From Chelativorans sp. YIM 93263 (GTDB taxonomy: Bacteria > Pseudomonadota > Alphaproteobacteria > Rhizobiales > Rhizobiaceae): 64,000 nt of DNA. A model generated the notes under the pieces. The model was not told the DNA's origin. It saw only the letters and a list, made by a program, of their open reading frames with translations, and made no database searches. The translations under genes and the position numbers were made by a program. Location: assembly GCF_028767125.1 (NCBI RefSeq), contig NZ_JAKCWP010000001.1:806001-870000 (forward strand), read 5' to 3'. Shown here piece after piece: positions 9,497 through 18,155 of this stretch (position 1 is the stretch's first letter; each line of letters opens with the position of its first letter).

Positions 9497-10390
9497 CTAA
9501 CGTTGGCATGCCGGGCAATAGAAGGTGGAGCGCCCGCCCTGGACGATCCGCCGGACCGTGCCCGAGCACCCTTCCTTGCGGCATGACTCGCCCGCCCGAT
9601 CGTAAACACTGAAGCTGTGTTGAAAATAGCCCAGCGAGCCGTCTGTCTGCCTGTGATCACGCAGCGAAGACCCTCCGGCGGCGATGGCTTCGCCGATGAC
9701 GCCGCGGATGGCCGTCGCAAGCCGCTCGCTACGGCTCGTGGCACCTCCGTTGCGCGTGGCGAGCGTGGCTGCCATGCGGCGGGGCGAAAGGCCGGCCCGC
9801 CACAGCGCCTCGCAAACATAGATGTTGCCGAGACCTGCGATCACGCGCTGGTCCATCAAGGCTGCCTTCAGGGCCGTTCGCTTGCCCGCGAGCCGATCGG
9901 CGAGGGCAGCACCGTCGAGTTCGTTGCCTGTCGGCTCGAGCCCCAGTCCGGCCAGCAGCGGGTGCGTGTTCAACTGATCGGCTTCAGCCAGGAGCATGAA
10001 GCCGAAGCGGCGCGGATCGTTGTAGACGACGCGCGCCGGCTTTCCGTCCCACCCCTCTAGCTGAAAGACCACGTGATCGTGCTTCTCTGCATTTGAGCGC
10101 TCGTGGAGGAATGTGCCGGGCCGGGAGGTATCCGCGCCGTCCTCGATGCGAAAGGAACCGGACATACCCAGATGGCACATGAGGACGGCGCCGTTTTCAA
10201 GATAAATGAGCAGATATTTCGCGCGACGCCCCAGCCCTTCCACGGCGCGCCCGCGCAGCTGATCGGAAAAGCCGGTTGGAAAGGGGAAGCGAAGATCCGG
10301 CCGGCGCTGCTCCACCTCCAGTATGCGCGCACCCTCCATGACCGGTGCAAGGCCGCGGCGGACAGTTTCGACCTCGGGCAGCTCAGGCAT
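9497..10390 (-). CDS. mutM: formamidopyrimidine-DNA glycosylase
   Basis: The 297-aa product begins [14 protein letters not shown], with the catalytic Pro and Glu directly after the initiator Met, so 10390 is the required start; the longer frame from 10402 would bury them. The C-terminal zinc finger is [14 protein letters not shown]...YCPACQR. The enzyme excises 8-oxoguanine. The start follows the deoB stop (10392-10394) by one base, suggesting coupled translation. The usual rhizobial upstream neighbour ubiE is replaced here by deoB. Confidence 0.97.
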   Translation of the reverse strand: MPELPEVETVRRGLAPVMEGARILEVEQRRPDLRFPFPTGFSDQLRGRAVEGLGRRAKYLLIYLENGAVLMCHLGMSGSFRIEDGADTSRPGTFLHERSNAEKHDHVVFQLEGWDGKPARVVYNDPRRFGFMLLAEADQLNTHPLLAGLGLEPTGNELDGAALADRLAGKRTALKAALMDQRVIAGLGNIYVCEALWRAGLSPRRMAATLATRNGGATSRSERLATAIRGVIGEAIAAGGSSLRDHRQTDGSLGYFQHSFSVYDRAGESCRKEGCSGTVRRIVQGGRSTFYCPACQR

Positions 10391-10391
10391 G

Positions 10392-11612
10392 TTAAGCGGC
10401 AACCGGCAGAAAGGACTGGCCGTGGCGGCCGCGCTCGAGGCCGAGATGCGCGGCCACCGTCTCGCCGATGTCCGCGAAGGTACTCCTCAGGCCGACAGAA
10501 CCAGTGGGAAGACCGGGACCCGTGCTCAGGATCGGGACGCGCTCACGCGTGTGATCCGTGCCGTGCCAGGTCGGATCGCATCCGTGGTCGGCCGTCAGGA
10601 CCAAGAGATCGCCCGGCCGAAGCCGCTCCAGCGCTTCGGGAAGACGGCGGTCGAAGGCTTCGAGTGCCGCGGCATAACCGGCAACGTCCCGCCGGTGGCC
10701 ATGGAGCGTGTCAAAATCGACGAAATTGGCGAAGATCAGGTCACCGTCGCGCGCATCGCCCATCGCAGCGAGCGTCGTGTCGAAAAGCGCCATGTTGCCG
10801 GCCGCCTTGCGCACCTCGCTCACGCCCGTGTGCGCGAAAATATCGCCGATCTTTCCCATGCCGATGACGCGTCCGCCCGCGGCCTCGACCCGGTCGAGAA
10901 GGGTCGGTTCGGGGGGAGGCACGGCGTAGTCCCGCCGGCAGGCCGTGCGCTCGAAGCTTTGCGCATCCTCGCCGACGAAAGGCCGGGCGATCACGCGGCC
11001 GATCTTGTACTCATCCACCAACCGACGCACCGTCTCGCAAAGCGCATAGAGCCGGTCGAGGCCGAAATGCGTCTCGTGGGCGGCAATCTGGAAAACCGAA
11101 TCCGCCGAGGTGTAGCAGATGGGCTTTCCGGTGCGGATGTGCTCTTCGCCGAACCGCGCGATGATCTCCGTCCCGGAGGCATGGCAATTGCCCAGAATGC
11201 CGGGAAGCGCCGCCTCGGCGATCAGGTTCTCTACGAGCGCGTCGGGGAAGGTCGGCACCGTAATTGGAAAATACCCCCACTCGAAAGGCACCGGAACGCC
11301 GGCAATCTCCCAATGGCCCGACGGCGTGTCCTTGCCGCTGGAACGCTCGTTCGCCGCGCCGAAAAAGCCGGAAATCGCATCAGAGTCCAACTCGCGTCCG
11401 GCTGCGAGCGCGGCGGCCGCATCGAGCCCCAATGCGCGCATGTTTGGCAAGTGCAGCGGCCCTTGCCGTAGCCCTTCGCGGTCCGCCTTTCCTGCGGCGC
11501 ATACAGCTTCAATATGGCCCAGCGTGTTGGCGCCTGCGTCACCGAAACGCTCCGCATCCGGCGCATGACCGATGCCGAAGGAATCGAGAACGAATAAGAA
11601 TGCCCGCGCCAT
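10392..11612 (-). CDS. deoB: phosphopentomutase
   Basis: Alkaline-phosphatase superfamily enzyme of 406 aa converting (deoxy)ribose-1-phosphate to the 5-phosphate. [20 protein letters not shown] gives the first metal aspartate, [13 protein letters not shown] the phosphate-accepting Thr, and [22 protein letters not shown] the metal-binding histidines. The start at 11612 has AGGAG 9 bases upstream. It ends one base before mutM. No other deo genes are in the window. Confidence 0.95.
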   Translation of the reverse strand: MARAFLFVLDSFGIGHAPDAERFGDAGANTLGHIEAVCAAGKADREGLRQGPLHLPNMRALGLDAAAALAAGRELDSDAISGFFGAANERSSGKDTPSGHWEIAGVPVPFEWGYFPITVPTFPDALVENLIAEAALPGILGNCHASGTEIIARFGEEHIRTGKPICYTSADSVFQIAAHETHFGLDRLYALCETVRRLVDEYKIGRVIARPFVGEDAQSFERTACRRDYAVPPPEPTLLDRVEAAGGRVIGMGKIGDIFAHTGVSEVRKAAGNMALFDTTLAAMGDARDGDLIFANFVDFDTLHGHRRDVAGYAAALEAFDRRLPEALERLRPGDLLVLTADHGCDPTWHGTDHTRERVPILSTGPGLPTGSVGLRSTFADIGETVAAHLGLERGRHGQSFLPVAA

Positions 11613-11686
11613 GCTTCTTGCTCCTGCCGGCCCAGACATAGAAGTGCGCGCCCGGCTTGGCAATCGTCTTCAGGGAGTGGCGTGTA

Positions 11687-12298
11687 CTAACAATCCTTGC
11701 ACTCGATCCAGTGCGTCATGCGCGGCTGCATGTAATAGAGTTCGCTCATGTCGATGGGGAACATGTTGTCGGAGATGCCCAGAATGCCGCTGCCGCCTTC
11801 CGGAGCGATCACCGGCTTGTACTGCAGGTTCGTTTCTGAGCGGATGAGGAAGGCACCCGGTACCATCAGCGCGTCTGGTATCTCCGCTCTGCTGCCGGGA
11901 GTCACGGCCTGCTGCATGAGATTGCCGTCCCACATGCGCGACCAGACGACCCGCGCCTGCGGCGTGCTATCTTTGGTGACCTCGATGGCGGTCACCGTCA
12001 TTGTCGGGTCTCCGCGGAAGGGCTGCAGCGAGGACTCGCCGATCCGCATGATCGATTGCAGATCGCCTGTCGAGATCGAGGGTTGCTGTGTGACGAGATC
12101 GGCGATCTGGCTGGCGACGCGGCTGACCTTCTTGTTCACCTCAATGGCAAGGGAAAACTCCATCGCCAGAAGATAAATGAGCAGAAGAAACGGCACGACA
12201 AAGGCGAATTCAAGTGCTGCCGCGCCACGATTGTCCGAGAGAAAACGCCGCCAGAGCTTTTTCCGCCCGACCTTGTTCTTATTCGGTTCGTCGCCCAT
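11687..12298 (-). CDS. TadE/TadG-like pilus assembly pseudopilin
   Basis: 203 aa. A basic N-terminus precedes RFLSDNRGAAALEFAFVVP and one long hydrophobic segment, the TadE-like pattern in which a prepilin-like glutamate follows the cleavage region. The rest is periplasmic, with two cysteines at the C-terminus (ECKDC). The start at 12298 (MGDEPNKN) is preferred over the frame from 12433, which runs into the upstream tadE-like gene. It forms a pair with the gene at 12309-12842. Confidence 0.85.
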   Translation of the reverse strand: MGDEPNKNKVGRKKLWRRFLSDNRGAAALEFAFVVPFLLLIYLLAMEFSLAIEVNKKVSRVASQIADLVTQQPSISTGDLQSIMRIGESSLQPFRGDPTMTVTAIEVTKDSTPQARVVWSRMWDGNLMQQAVTPGSRAEIPDALMVPGAFLIRSETNLQYKPVIAPEGGSGILGISDNMFPIDMSELYYMQPRMTHWIECKDC

Positions 12299-12308
12299 CC
12301 CAGGTCCC

Positions 12309-12842
12309 TCAATACGGCTCGTTCTGCCAGGTATGCGTGGTGAAGAGCAGAGTCTTGCCGTCGCCAAGGTTGGAGATGCGTTCGCGCATGATGTCGGTGA
12401 GCACCGGCCAGCGGTAGTAGACGCGCAGGACATTCTTGGAGAGTGCCTCGCCGGGGTCGAACTGAGGCGAGGCCGGGATGCCCTCCTGATTGAAGATGGC
12501 TGCGGCCTCGGCGAAGGTGTCTTTGCTCTGAAGATCGATTACGAGCTCCGGGCAATCGCCGGGAAACAGCATTCCCAGGCGGCTGCACACCATGGTGCGA
12601 AATTCCGTCTCGTTGATATCGTCCGGCTTAATCTGGCCGGTACGAAATTGCCGGGCGAGATCGTCGGTAGCGTTCGCCATGAGCTGCTGGGCGGCGAAGA
12701 CGATGCAAAGCTCCAGAATGGCGAATAGAAGCAGAAGAAAGGGAAACGCCAGAATAGCGAACTCGACGGCGCTTGCGCCTCTTCTCTCCCGCAGAAAGCG
12801 CCTGATCAGATTATAAAACGTCAGTCGCCTGTTCTTGTCCAT
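12309..12842 (-). CDS. TadE family pilus assembly protein
   Basis: 177 aa, starting MDKNRRLTFYNLIRRFLRER and then GASAVEFAILAFPFLLLLFAI, the TadE cleavage/TM motif with glutamate at +5. GGGGATGAA precedes the ATG at 12842. TadE-type minor pseudopilins are needed for Flp pilus biogenesis in the inner membrane. Ten bases separate it from its paralogue downstream. Confidence 0.88.
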   Translation of the reverse strand: MDKNRRLTFYNLIRRFLRERRGASAVEFAILAFPFLLLLFAILELCIVFAAQQLMANATDDLARQFRTGQIKPDDINETEFRTMVCSRLGMLFPGDCPELVIDLQSKDTFAEAAAIFNQEGIPASPQFDPGEALSKNVLRVYYRWPVLTDIMRERISNLGDGKTLLFTTHTWQNEPY

Positions 12843-12973
12843 TTCATCCCCCACCCACCTATCGCGTGGCGCGGGAAGCATAGTGCCGAACCGTTTCCCG
12901 ATCGTTCTTCATTTGATTAAAATTTTCGTGCACCGGTGTTCAGCCTCGATCAGGTCTGCGGCCTGCTCAATGC

Positions 12974-13405
12974 TCAAGGCGTGGAAACCTGCTGGTCGGA
13001 CAGCATTTCAGCCGGGGTGCGGAACGCCCCCTCGCAATAGGGCGTGCACGAAAGCGTCTGCACGTCGGCCCGGCGATAGACGCGCACCGAGTCGGCCTGC
13101 TGGCGCGATACCGCGATCTGCTCATCGACGATCGGCTGGCCGTCTTCATCGAGGACCAGCAGATTGGTCACGCCGAAGCCTCGGCCCGTCAGGATCAAAG
13201 TGGAAGGGTCCTGAACCGTGGCGTCGGCGATCTCCTGGTTGCCGATGACGACCGTATCCGCCGGTCGGGCGAGCTTGATGACCTTCGCCTGGTTCATGAT
13301 CACATTGATGCCCTCAGCGGCCTGCGCCGCCGAGATGGCTAAAAGCCCGGCGGCAACAAGCGCGGCCGCGGCCGTTCTGCGCCAGAAAGTGATCGTGCCC
13401 CTCAC
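12974..13405 (-). CDS. pilus assembly protein, secretin N-terminal domain type (CpaC N-domain-like)
   Basis: Starting from the GTG at 13405, with a GGGGG run just upstream, the product is 143 aa. It has a signal peptide (TAAAALVAAGLLAISAAQA) followed by INVIMNQAKVIKLARPADTVVIGNQEIADATV. That segment is the domain found at the start of CpaC/RcpA secretins (T2SS-T3SS pilus N domain). There is no secretin barrel, so this is the free-standing form known from rhizobial tad loci. The longer ATG frame from 13660 has a non-conserved N-terminus. Confidence 0.8.
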   Translation of the reverse strand: MRGTITFWRRTAAAALVAAGLLAISAAQAAEGINVIMNQAKVIKLARPADTVVIGNQEIADATVQDPSTLILTGRGFGVTNLLVLDEDGQPIVDEQIAVSRQQADSVRVYRRADVQTLSCTPYCEGAFRTPAEMLSDQQVSTP

Positions 13406-13867
13406 GACATGCCCCCATAATCTCTCGCCGAGATGATGCACCAGGATGGTGAAGCAACGGTTAAAATGGCTGGCTTTAATTCGGGGTGCTGATCGCGCTC
13501 TCAAGCTCAGGCATGGACACCCAAGGTCATGCCCTGGAGCCGGGCAAAACATCACTGATACCATCCCGGACAAGCCTTCGCTTCCACCCAACACCCATGC
13601 CGGCAGAACGGGCGATAACACGTAGCGCCAATGAGCAATAGAAAAGATGTTCGCCGACAATCAGTATATTTAAAATTTTATCGATCTGCATTTGATTCAT
13701 ATTGTACTTCGTTAACTTTACTTCCGGCAAATCCCGATATACGACTTGTTAATACTGTTTGTTAAGCAGGCTGAAAGAGCCCCGGCATAATTTCCCCGCA
13801 TCCGATCAACACACAAGAAACGTTGGCGGAAGTGCTGCAAACCCTGGAGTTAAATAGGAGTTCTCAA
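13406..13867. other. intergenic region between the pilus N-domain gene and flp
   Basis: 462 bases, AT-rich near 13660-13770, holding divergent promoters for the pilus N-domain gene and the Flp pilin. Several GTTAA half-sites are present (for example TTAA at 13749 and 13762), but the spacing is 9, not the 7 of a canonical CtrA box. No gene is evident. Confidence 0.4.
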
Positions 13868-14047
13868 ATGTCCAAACTGTTCGCACGTTTTCTGAAGGAT
13901 GAGTCCGGCGCCACCGCCATCGAGTATGGTCTGATTGCCACACTCATTGCCGTTGCAATTATCGTCGGTGCTGGTACGCTCGGCACCAACCTAGGTACCC
14001 TCTTCGGAGACCTTGGTGCCACTATCGGCGACCAACCTACTGAGTAA
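13868..14047 (+). CDS. Flp family type IVb pilin
   Basis: 59 aa: a short basic leader MSKLFARFLKDESG, then ATAIEYGLIATLIAVAIIVGA, with the G/A cleavage site, Glu at +5 and the adjacent Tyr of Flp pilins. AGGAG lies 8 bases upstream of the ATG at 13868; the frame from 13823 is an artefact. This is the major subunit of the Tad pilus, processed by the prepilin peptidase encoded next. A strong terminator follows at once, implying high, separate expression. Confidence 0.95.
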   Translation: MSKLFARFLKDESGATAIEYGLIATLIAVAIIVGAGTLGTNLGTLFGDLGATIGDQPTE

Positions 14048-14067
14048 CAGTCGCATGACTTTGGAGA

Positions 14068-14093
14068 GCCGCCTGCCAGCAGGCGGCCTTTTT
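14068..14093 (+). terminator. rho-independent terminator after flp
   Basis: GCCGCCTGC (14068-14076) pairs perfectly with GCAGGCGGC (14079-14087) across a 2-base loop (CA) and is followed by CTTTTT. It lies 20 bases after the pilin stop. Confidence 0.92.
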
Positions 14094-14200
14094 CCTTCGA
14101 CGGTCGACGGAAGGCGGCTATCAGTCAATCCCATGAAGGAGCACCTTCACCGCCAGTTGTCGCCATATGTTTAGGCTCGATCGTTTTCTGCGGGTGCACG

Positions 14201-14722
14201 ATGCTTGAAGCGGCGATACTCCTCATCTTTCCCTTCTGCATGGTCTTTGCGGCGGTGTCGGACATGATCTCCATGACCATCGCGAACCGCGTTTCCGTGC
14301 TTCTGGTGCTGGCTTTTGCGGTGCTTGCGCCGCTGACGGGCATGGTATGGCCGGACATCGGCATGCATCTCGCTGCCGGGATGGTCGTGCTGGCCATTAC
14401 CTTCGCACTGTTCGCGATCGGCGGCATGGGCGGGGGTGATGCCAAACTGATGGCGGCGACGACCGTCTGGTTCGGCTTCAGCATGGGGCTGTTGAATTAT
14501 CTGATGATTTCGGCGCTCGTGGGCGGCGCGCTGACCATCGCGCTCTTGATCTTCCGCAATTCCAGCCTCTCCATGCTGGCGGGTAACAACCTCCTCCTGC
14601 GCCATTTCGCCGACGAAAAAGCCGGCATCCCTTACGGCGTTGCGCTCGGCATCGGCGGCTTATTCACCTTCGGCCAGACACCGCTTGCGCAGTGGGCGAT
14701 GATGCATTTGGCCGCCGGATAG
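14201..14722 (+). CDS. cpaA: prepilin peptidase, CpaA/TadV family
   Basis: A 173-aa polytopic membrane aspartyl peptidase (family A24). The two catalytic aspartates are in FAAVSDMISMTIANR near residue 21 and GGMGGGDAKLMAATTVW near residue 80. It lacks the N-methylation domain, as expected for TadV/CpaA, and processes Flp pilin and TadE-like proteins. No strong ribosome site precedes the ATG. Confidence 0.92.
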   Translation: MLEAAILLIFPFCMVFAAVSDMISMTIANRVSVLLVLAFAVLAPLTGMVWPDIGMHLAAGMVVLAITFALFAIGGMGGGDAKLMAATTVWFGFSMGLLNYLMISALVGGALTIALLIFRNSSLSMLAGNNLLLRHFADEKAGIPYGVALGIGGLFTFGQTPLAQWAMMHLAAG

Positions 14723-14891
14723 CTGCAAGAAACCCACAGCCTTTGTCCCTCTCGGATCGCACCTGAGCCTGTCAGATCGCCTCCGTTCCCCGCCGGCTCT
14801 CCACTTCTTCGCGGCTGGACTCGCTTGGTAATTTACCATCACTGCCTGGTGTCTATCTGCCGCTTCCCATGGCGTGTTGCAGGCAAGGGCT

Positions 14892-14914
14892 CCTCCTCCC
14901 GAGGGGGGAGGAGG
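14892..14914. terminator. GC-rich hairpin between convergent genes
   Basis: CCTCCTCCC (14892-14900) and GGGAGGAGG (14906-14914) form a perfect 9-bp stem with a 5-base loop in the gap between cpaA (+) and the Kazal lipoprotein gene (-). Only a weak T run (GGTTTG) follows on the plus strand. Confidence 0.4.
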
Positions 14915-14943
14915 GGTTTGTCAGCGCGACCGGTGCCTCTTCC

Positions 14944-15492
14944 TCAGCATTCGCCACGGCGGACGATGCGGTACTCGGCGGCCTGCGCCTCACAGGCATT
15001 GCCGAAGGTGCGCGTGCGGTTCCCGCGGCGTGCACAAACCGGCGCGTATTGCTGCGTGCAGACCTGAGGCGGCTCGCTGGAGGGAGGGCGACCGGAGGAT
15101 GGGCCGCATTCACCGCGTCGAGCGACTCGGTAGTTGCGCGATTCCGCTTCGCATGCATTCGGGAAGGTCCGACGATCATTGCCGCGAACGGCGCAAACGG
15201 GCCGGTATTCCCGCGTGCAGGCCTGCGGCGGCCTTTGCGATTGCCGCTGGCATTGGCCGGAATGGACCGGGCGATAGCCTTCCGATCGCGCGGTGCACGC
15301 ATTGCCGAAGGTGCGGCGGTCGCCCCTGCGCTCGGCACAAACAGGATCGTATTCCATGGTGCAGGCCTGCGGGCCGGGGCCGCCGGGCGGGAACGGTCGT
15401 ATAGGGCCCTCTTCAACGGCGACAACGCAGCTTGAAAGAAACAGACCGGCGAGAAGAACAGCGCCAAAACTGGCGAGTTGCGCGCGAAACAT
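14944..15492 (-). CDS. lipoprotein with three Kazal-type protease-inhibitor domains
   Basis: 182 aa from the ATG at 15492, which has GGAGG upstream. The N-terminal signal ends in the lipobox LFLSSC (Cys22), so the product is a lipoprotein. After a proline/glycine spacer come three repeats with the Kazal pattern: CTMEYDPVCA, CTREYRPVCA and CTQQYAPVCA. Each is followed by a TFGNAC or TFPNAC segment and a final Y-(R)-x3-G(E/Q)C. Kazal domains inhibit serine proteases. Single-domain forms occur in rhizobia; three in tandem is less common in my experience. Confidence 0.88.
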   Translation of the reverse strand: MFRAQLASFGAVLLAGLFLSSCVVAVEEGPIRPFPPGGPGPQACTMEYDPVCAERRGDRRTFGNACTARSEGYRPVHSGQCQRQSQRPPQACTREYRPVCAVRGNDRRTFPNACEAESRNYRVARRGECGPSSGRPPSSEPPQVCTQQYAPVCARRGNRTRTFGNACEAQAAEYRIVRRGEC

Positions 15493-15564
15493 TCTCAAAA
15501 CCTCCATTGCAATCGGCCCCGAACCGTCGACTGGCCGCGTGGTTCCAAAAATACAACTTACAAT

Positions 15565-16803
15565 TTATAGAAGATCATTGACCACATTCCTATCCGGGAA
15601 ACAGGTCGCCGATCTGCCCGCGCTTTCCTGCCACCGTCCAATGGAGCGCCGGGACTTGAAACCGACAAGCCCATCCGCGCCGCCGACATCATGGCCCTTG
15701 TTTTCCAGCGCGCTTTGCATTGTGGCTATCTCTGCCCGGCTGAACTTGTCGACCGGCTGCCAAGCGGCGGAAAAGGAGAAATCGCCATACATGATGCGGT
15801 CGCCGGCGTGGCCGACGAAGAGCGCGTAAAGGTCGCTCTCGTTGTAGTCCTTCAGCCGGTAGAAATTCGGCGTGACGATGAAGGCCGGCCCTAGGCGCCC
15901 GGCCGGCATCATGAGATAGCCCGCGCCCTGTAATTCGTTCTGCGGGAAAGCCTTGCCGCCAACGCGCTGAACGCCCATCGCCGCCCATTCGCGGATGGGT
16001 CGGCCCTGGTCCGGCCCCTCCAGCGTACAGGAAACGGAGGGCGGCACGGTAACCTCGAAGCCCCAGTCGCGCCCGCGCACCCAGCCATGCCGGGCCAGAT
16101 AATTCGCAATGGAGGCGAGGCTGTCCGGCACAGAACTCCAGATGTCGGCGCGGCCATTGCCATCGAAATCCACGGCGTATTGCATGTAGGATGAGGGCAT
16201 AAATTGCGGCTGCCCCATGGCACCCGCCCAGGAGGAGCGCATCGCGGCGGGCTTGATGCCGCGCTTTTGGACCATCTCGAGCGCGGCCAGCACTTCCTCG
16301 CGGAACATGTCCTTGCGCGTGGCCAGGAACGCCTTGGTGCCCAGCACTTCGAACGCATTGTGCGGGATATCCGCGCGGCCGAAGCCCGACTCGCGCCCCC
16401 AGATGGCGAGCACGATCCCGCGCGGAACGCCGAAGCGTTGCTCGATCGCATTCAGCACGCCGGCATGTTGCGCTGCCCGGCTTCTCCCGCCCGAGGCCAC
16501 GCCGCCGATATGGGTGAAGTATGCGGCCGGCGCGCGGAACTCGGCCTGGTGCTGGGCCGAAGATCGGGGTGCACTCTCGCCGGGTAAAACGAGATCGGGC
16601 AGTTTCAGATTGGGCGAGACGCCGTTGAACGAGGCGTTGAAGGTTTGGGCCGAAACACCCCGCGCCTGCGCCGCCGGCCAGAGGTCCTGCCGGAGCCAGT
16701 TGTCGAACTGGCCCTGTAATTCCTGCGCTGCCGCGAGGCGGACGGATGAAAGGAGAGCAAAGGCGAGGAAAAGGCAGGCAATTCGTATCGTCCCTTGCTT
16801 CAC
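15565..16803 (-). CDS. lytic murein transglycosylase, MltB family, with peptidoglycan-binding domain
   Basis: 412 aa from a GTG start with GGAGGG upstream. A signal peptide (ACLFLAFALLSSVRLAAAQ) precedes the catalytic domain, with the active Glu in IWGRESGFGR, the GAMGQPQFMPSSYMQYAVDFDG stretch (read in pieces at about residues 195-216) and a calcium-site-like DFDGNGRADIW. The C-terminal 60 residues (IATMQSALENKGHDVGGADG) are a peptidoglycan-binding type 1 domain. The enzyme cleaves the MurNAc-GlcNAc bond in the periplasm. Confidence 0.94.
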   Translation of the reverse strand: MKQGTIRIACLFLAFALLSSVRLAAAQELQGQFDNWLRQDLWPAAQARGVSAQTFNASFNGVSPNLKLPDLVLPGESAPRSSAQHQAEFRAPAAYFTHIGGVASGGRSRAAQHAGVLNAIEQRFGVPRGIVLAIWGRESGFGRADIPHNAFEVLGTKAFLATRKDMFREEVLAALEMVQKRGIKPAAMRSSWAGAMGQPQFMPSSYMQYAVDFDGNGRADIWSSVPDSLASIANYLARHGWVRGRDWGFEVTVPPSVSCTLEGPDQGRPIREWAAMGVQRVGGKAFPQNELQGAGYLMMPAGRLGPAFIVTPNFYRLKDYNESDLYALFVGHAGDRIMYGDFSFSAAWQPVDKFSRAEIATMQSALENKGHDVGGADGLVGFKSRRSIGRWQESAGRSATCFPDRNVVNDLL

Positions 16804-16822
16804 CTGCTGCCCTCCTGTTGCC

Positions 16823-17428
16823 TCAAAAAGCCGAGCGCGATTTCAGCGCCGCCGTCAGCGTGCCTTCATCAAGGTAGTCGAGTTCGCCGCCGACCGGAAC
16901 ACCATGTGCAAGGCGCGTGATCTTCACGTCAAGCCCCGCAAGCTGGTCCGTGATGTAGTGCGAGGTGGTCTGGCCCTCGACAGTGGCATTCACGGCCAGG
17001 ATGATTTCCGATATGCCGCCTTCGGCCACGCGGCTCACCAGCTCCTTGATATTCAGATCGTCCGGGCCGATTCCGTCCAGCGGCGAGAGCGTTCCGCCCA
17101 GCACGTGATAGCGCACATTCATGGCCGCCGCGCGCTCCAGCGCCCACAGATCGGCAACCTCCTCGACCACGATCAGCACCCCGGCGTCGCGGCGCGGATC
17201 GGTGCAGATCGTGCAGGGGTCGCTGGTGTCCACATTCCCGCAGCGCGAGCACACGCGCACCTTCTCCAGCGCCTCGTTCATCGCCGCGGCGAGCGGCGCG
17301 AAAAGCTGTTCCTTCGACTTGATCAGGTGCAATGCCGCACGCCGGGCCGAGCGCGGCCCCAGCCCCGGCATCTTTGCCAATAGCTGTATCAGACGTTCGA
17401 TTTCGGGGCCGGCGGTGCTTTTGGACAT
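16823..17428 (-). CDS. recR: recombination mediator protein RecR
   Basis: 201 aa. The helix-hairpin-helix is [17 protein letters not shown], the zinc finger [16 protein letters not shown], and the Toprim domain includes [15 protein letters not shown]. The C-terminal [16 protein letters not shown] is diagnostic. It acts with RecF/RecO at gaps and is encoded downstream of ybaB and dnaX, the classic dnaX-ybaB-recR order. Confidence 0.97.
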   Translation of the reverse strand: MSKSTAGPEIERLIQLLAKMPGLGPRSARRAALHLIKSKEQLFAPLAAAMNEALEKVRVCSRCGNVDTSDPCTICTDPRRDAGVLIVVEEVADLWALERAAAMNVRYHVLGGTLSPLDGIGPDDLNIKELVSRVAEGGISEIILAVNATVEGQTTSHYITDQLAGLDVKITRLAHGVPVGGELDYLDEGTLTAALKSRSAF

Positions 17429-17813
17429 AGGATATGACTTAACCGGGAACAGAAGAATTGGGTAGCAGCGATATCGCCGTTCTCAACTATAGGGGCCACA
17501 AACCTAACGGTACTGTTCCATGACTGATCTTTCCGGCCGCATTCCTATGAGCCGGAGAAACTGGCCGCCGCCCCGCCCATCATGTCGCGCGCTATTCCAA
17601 AGCTGCTTTCGAGCATCGTCACTTTGCGACTCATCCGGCACACCCGGGAAAGACATTGCGCGCCTGCTCCTCAATCGCTGTATCTCCCGAGGCAGCCAGG
17701 GCTGGTGTCAAGGTTATGAAAAGCCAATCGACCCTGCCGGCCGAGACATTCTATGCGTCAGCCGGGTGTATTTCTGCCCGCCGTGGAGATGGAGCGAAGC
17801 ATACCGTTAAGCC
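17429..17813. other. 385-base gap between ybaB and recR
   Basis: In most bacteria ybaB and recR are almost contiguous; here they are separated by 385 bases with no convincing reading frame, RNA or repeat. It probably carries a separate recR promoter. Confidence 0.4.
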
Positions 17814-18137
17814 TCAAAATGGCAGTTTCATCCCAGGCGGGATCGGCAGACCGGCCGTCATCTCCTGCGTCTTTTTCTGCATTTCCGCTTCGAGCTTCAC
17901 CTTCGCGTCGTTGTGCGCGGCGAGGATCAGGTCTTCGAGGATTTCCACATCGTCCTCCTTGAAAAGGGAGGGATCGATGTCGAGCTTCTTCATCTCGAAC
18001 TTGCCGGAAAGCATAACCTTGACGGCGCCGCCGCCGGACTGGCCTTCCGCCTCCATCGAGGCGATTTCTTCCTGCATGGCCTCCATCTTGGCCTGCATTT
18101 CCTTCGCCTTGCCCATCATGCCCATAAGGTCGCGCAT
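17814..18137 (-). CDS. YbaB/EbfC family nucleoid-associated protein
   Basis: 107 aa beginning [21 protein letters not shown], a helix-rich DNA-binding dimer protein; the C-terminus [19 protein letters not shown] tail (here [14 protein letters not shown]) is typical. The ATG at 18137 has GGAGAC 5-7 bases upstream, so the longer TTG frame is not used. It lies 18 bases after dnaX. Confidence 0.95.
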   Translation of the reverse strand: MRDLMGMMGKAKEMQAKMEAMQEEIASMEAEGQSGGGAVKVMLSGKFEMKKLDIDPSLFKEDDVEILEDLILAAHNDAKVKLEAEMQKKTQEMTAGLPIPPGMKLPF

Positions 18138-18155
18138 TTTCGTCTCCAATCGCGC

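Noticed and set aside
13745..13770. CtrA box upstream of flp
   Set aside because: The two TTAA elements are separated by 9 bases, not 7, so it does not match the canonical site.
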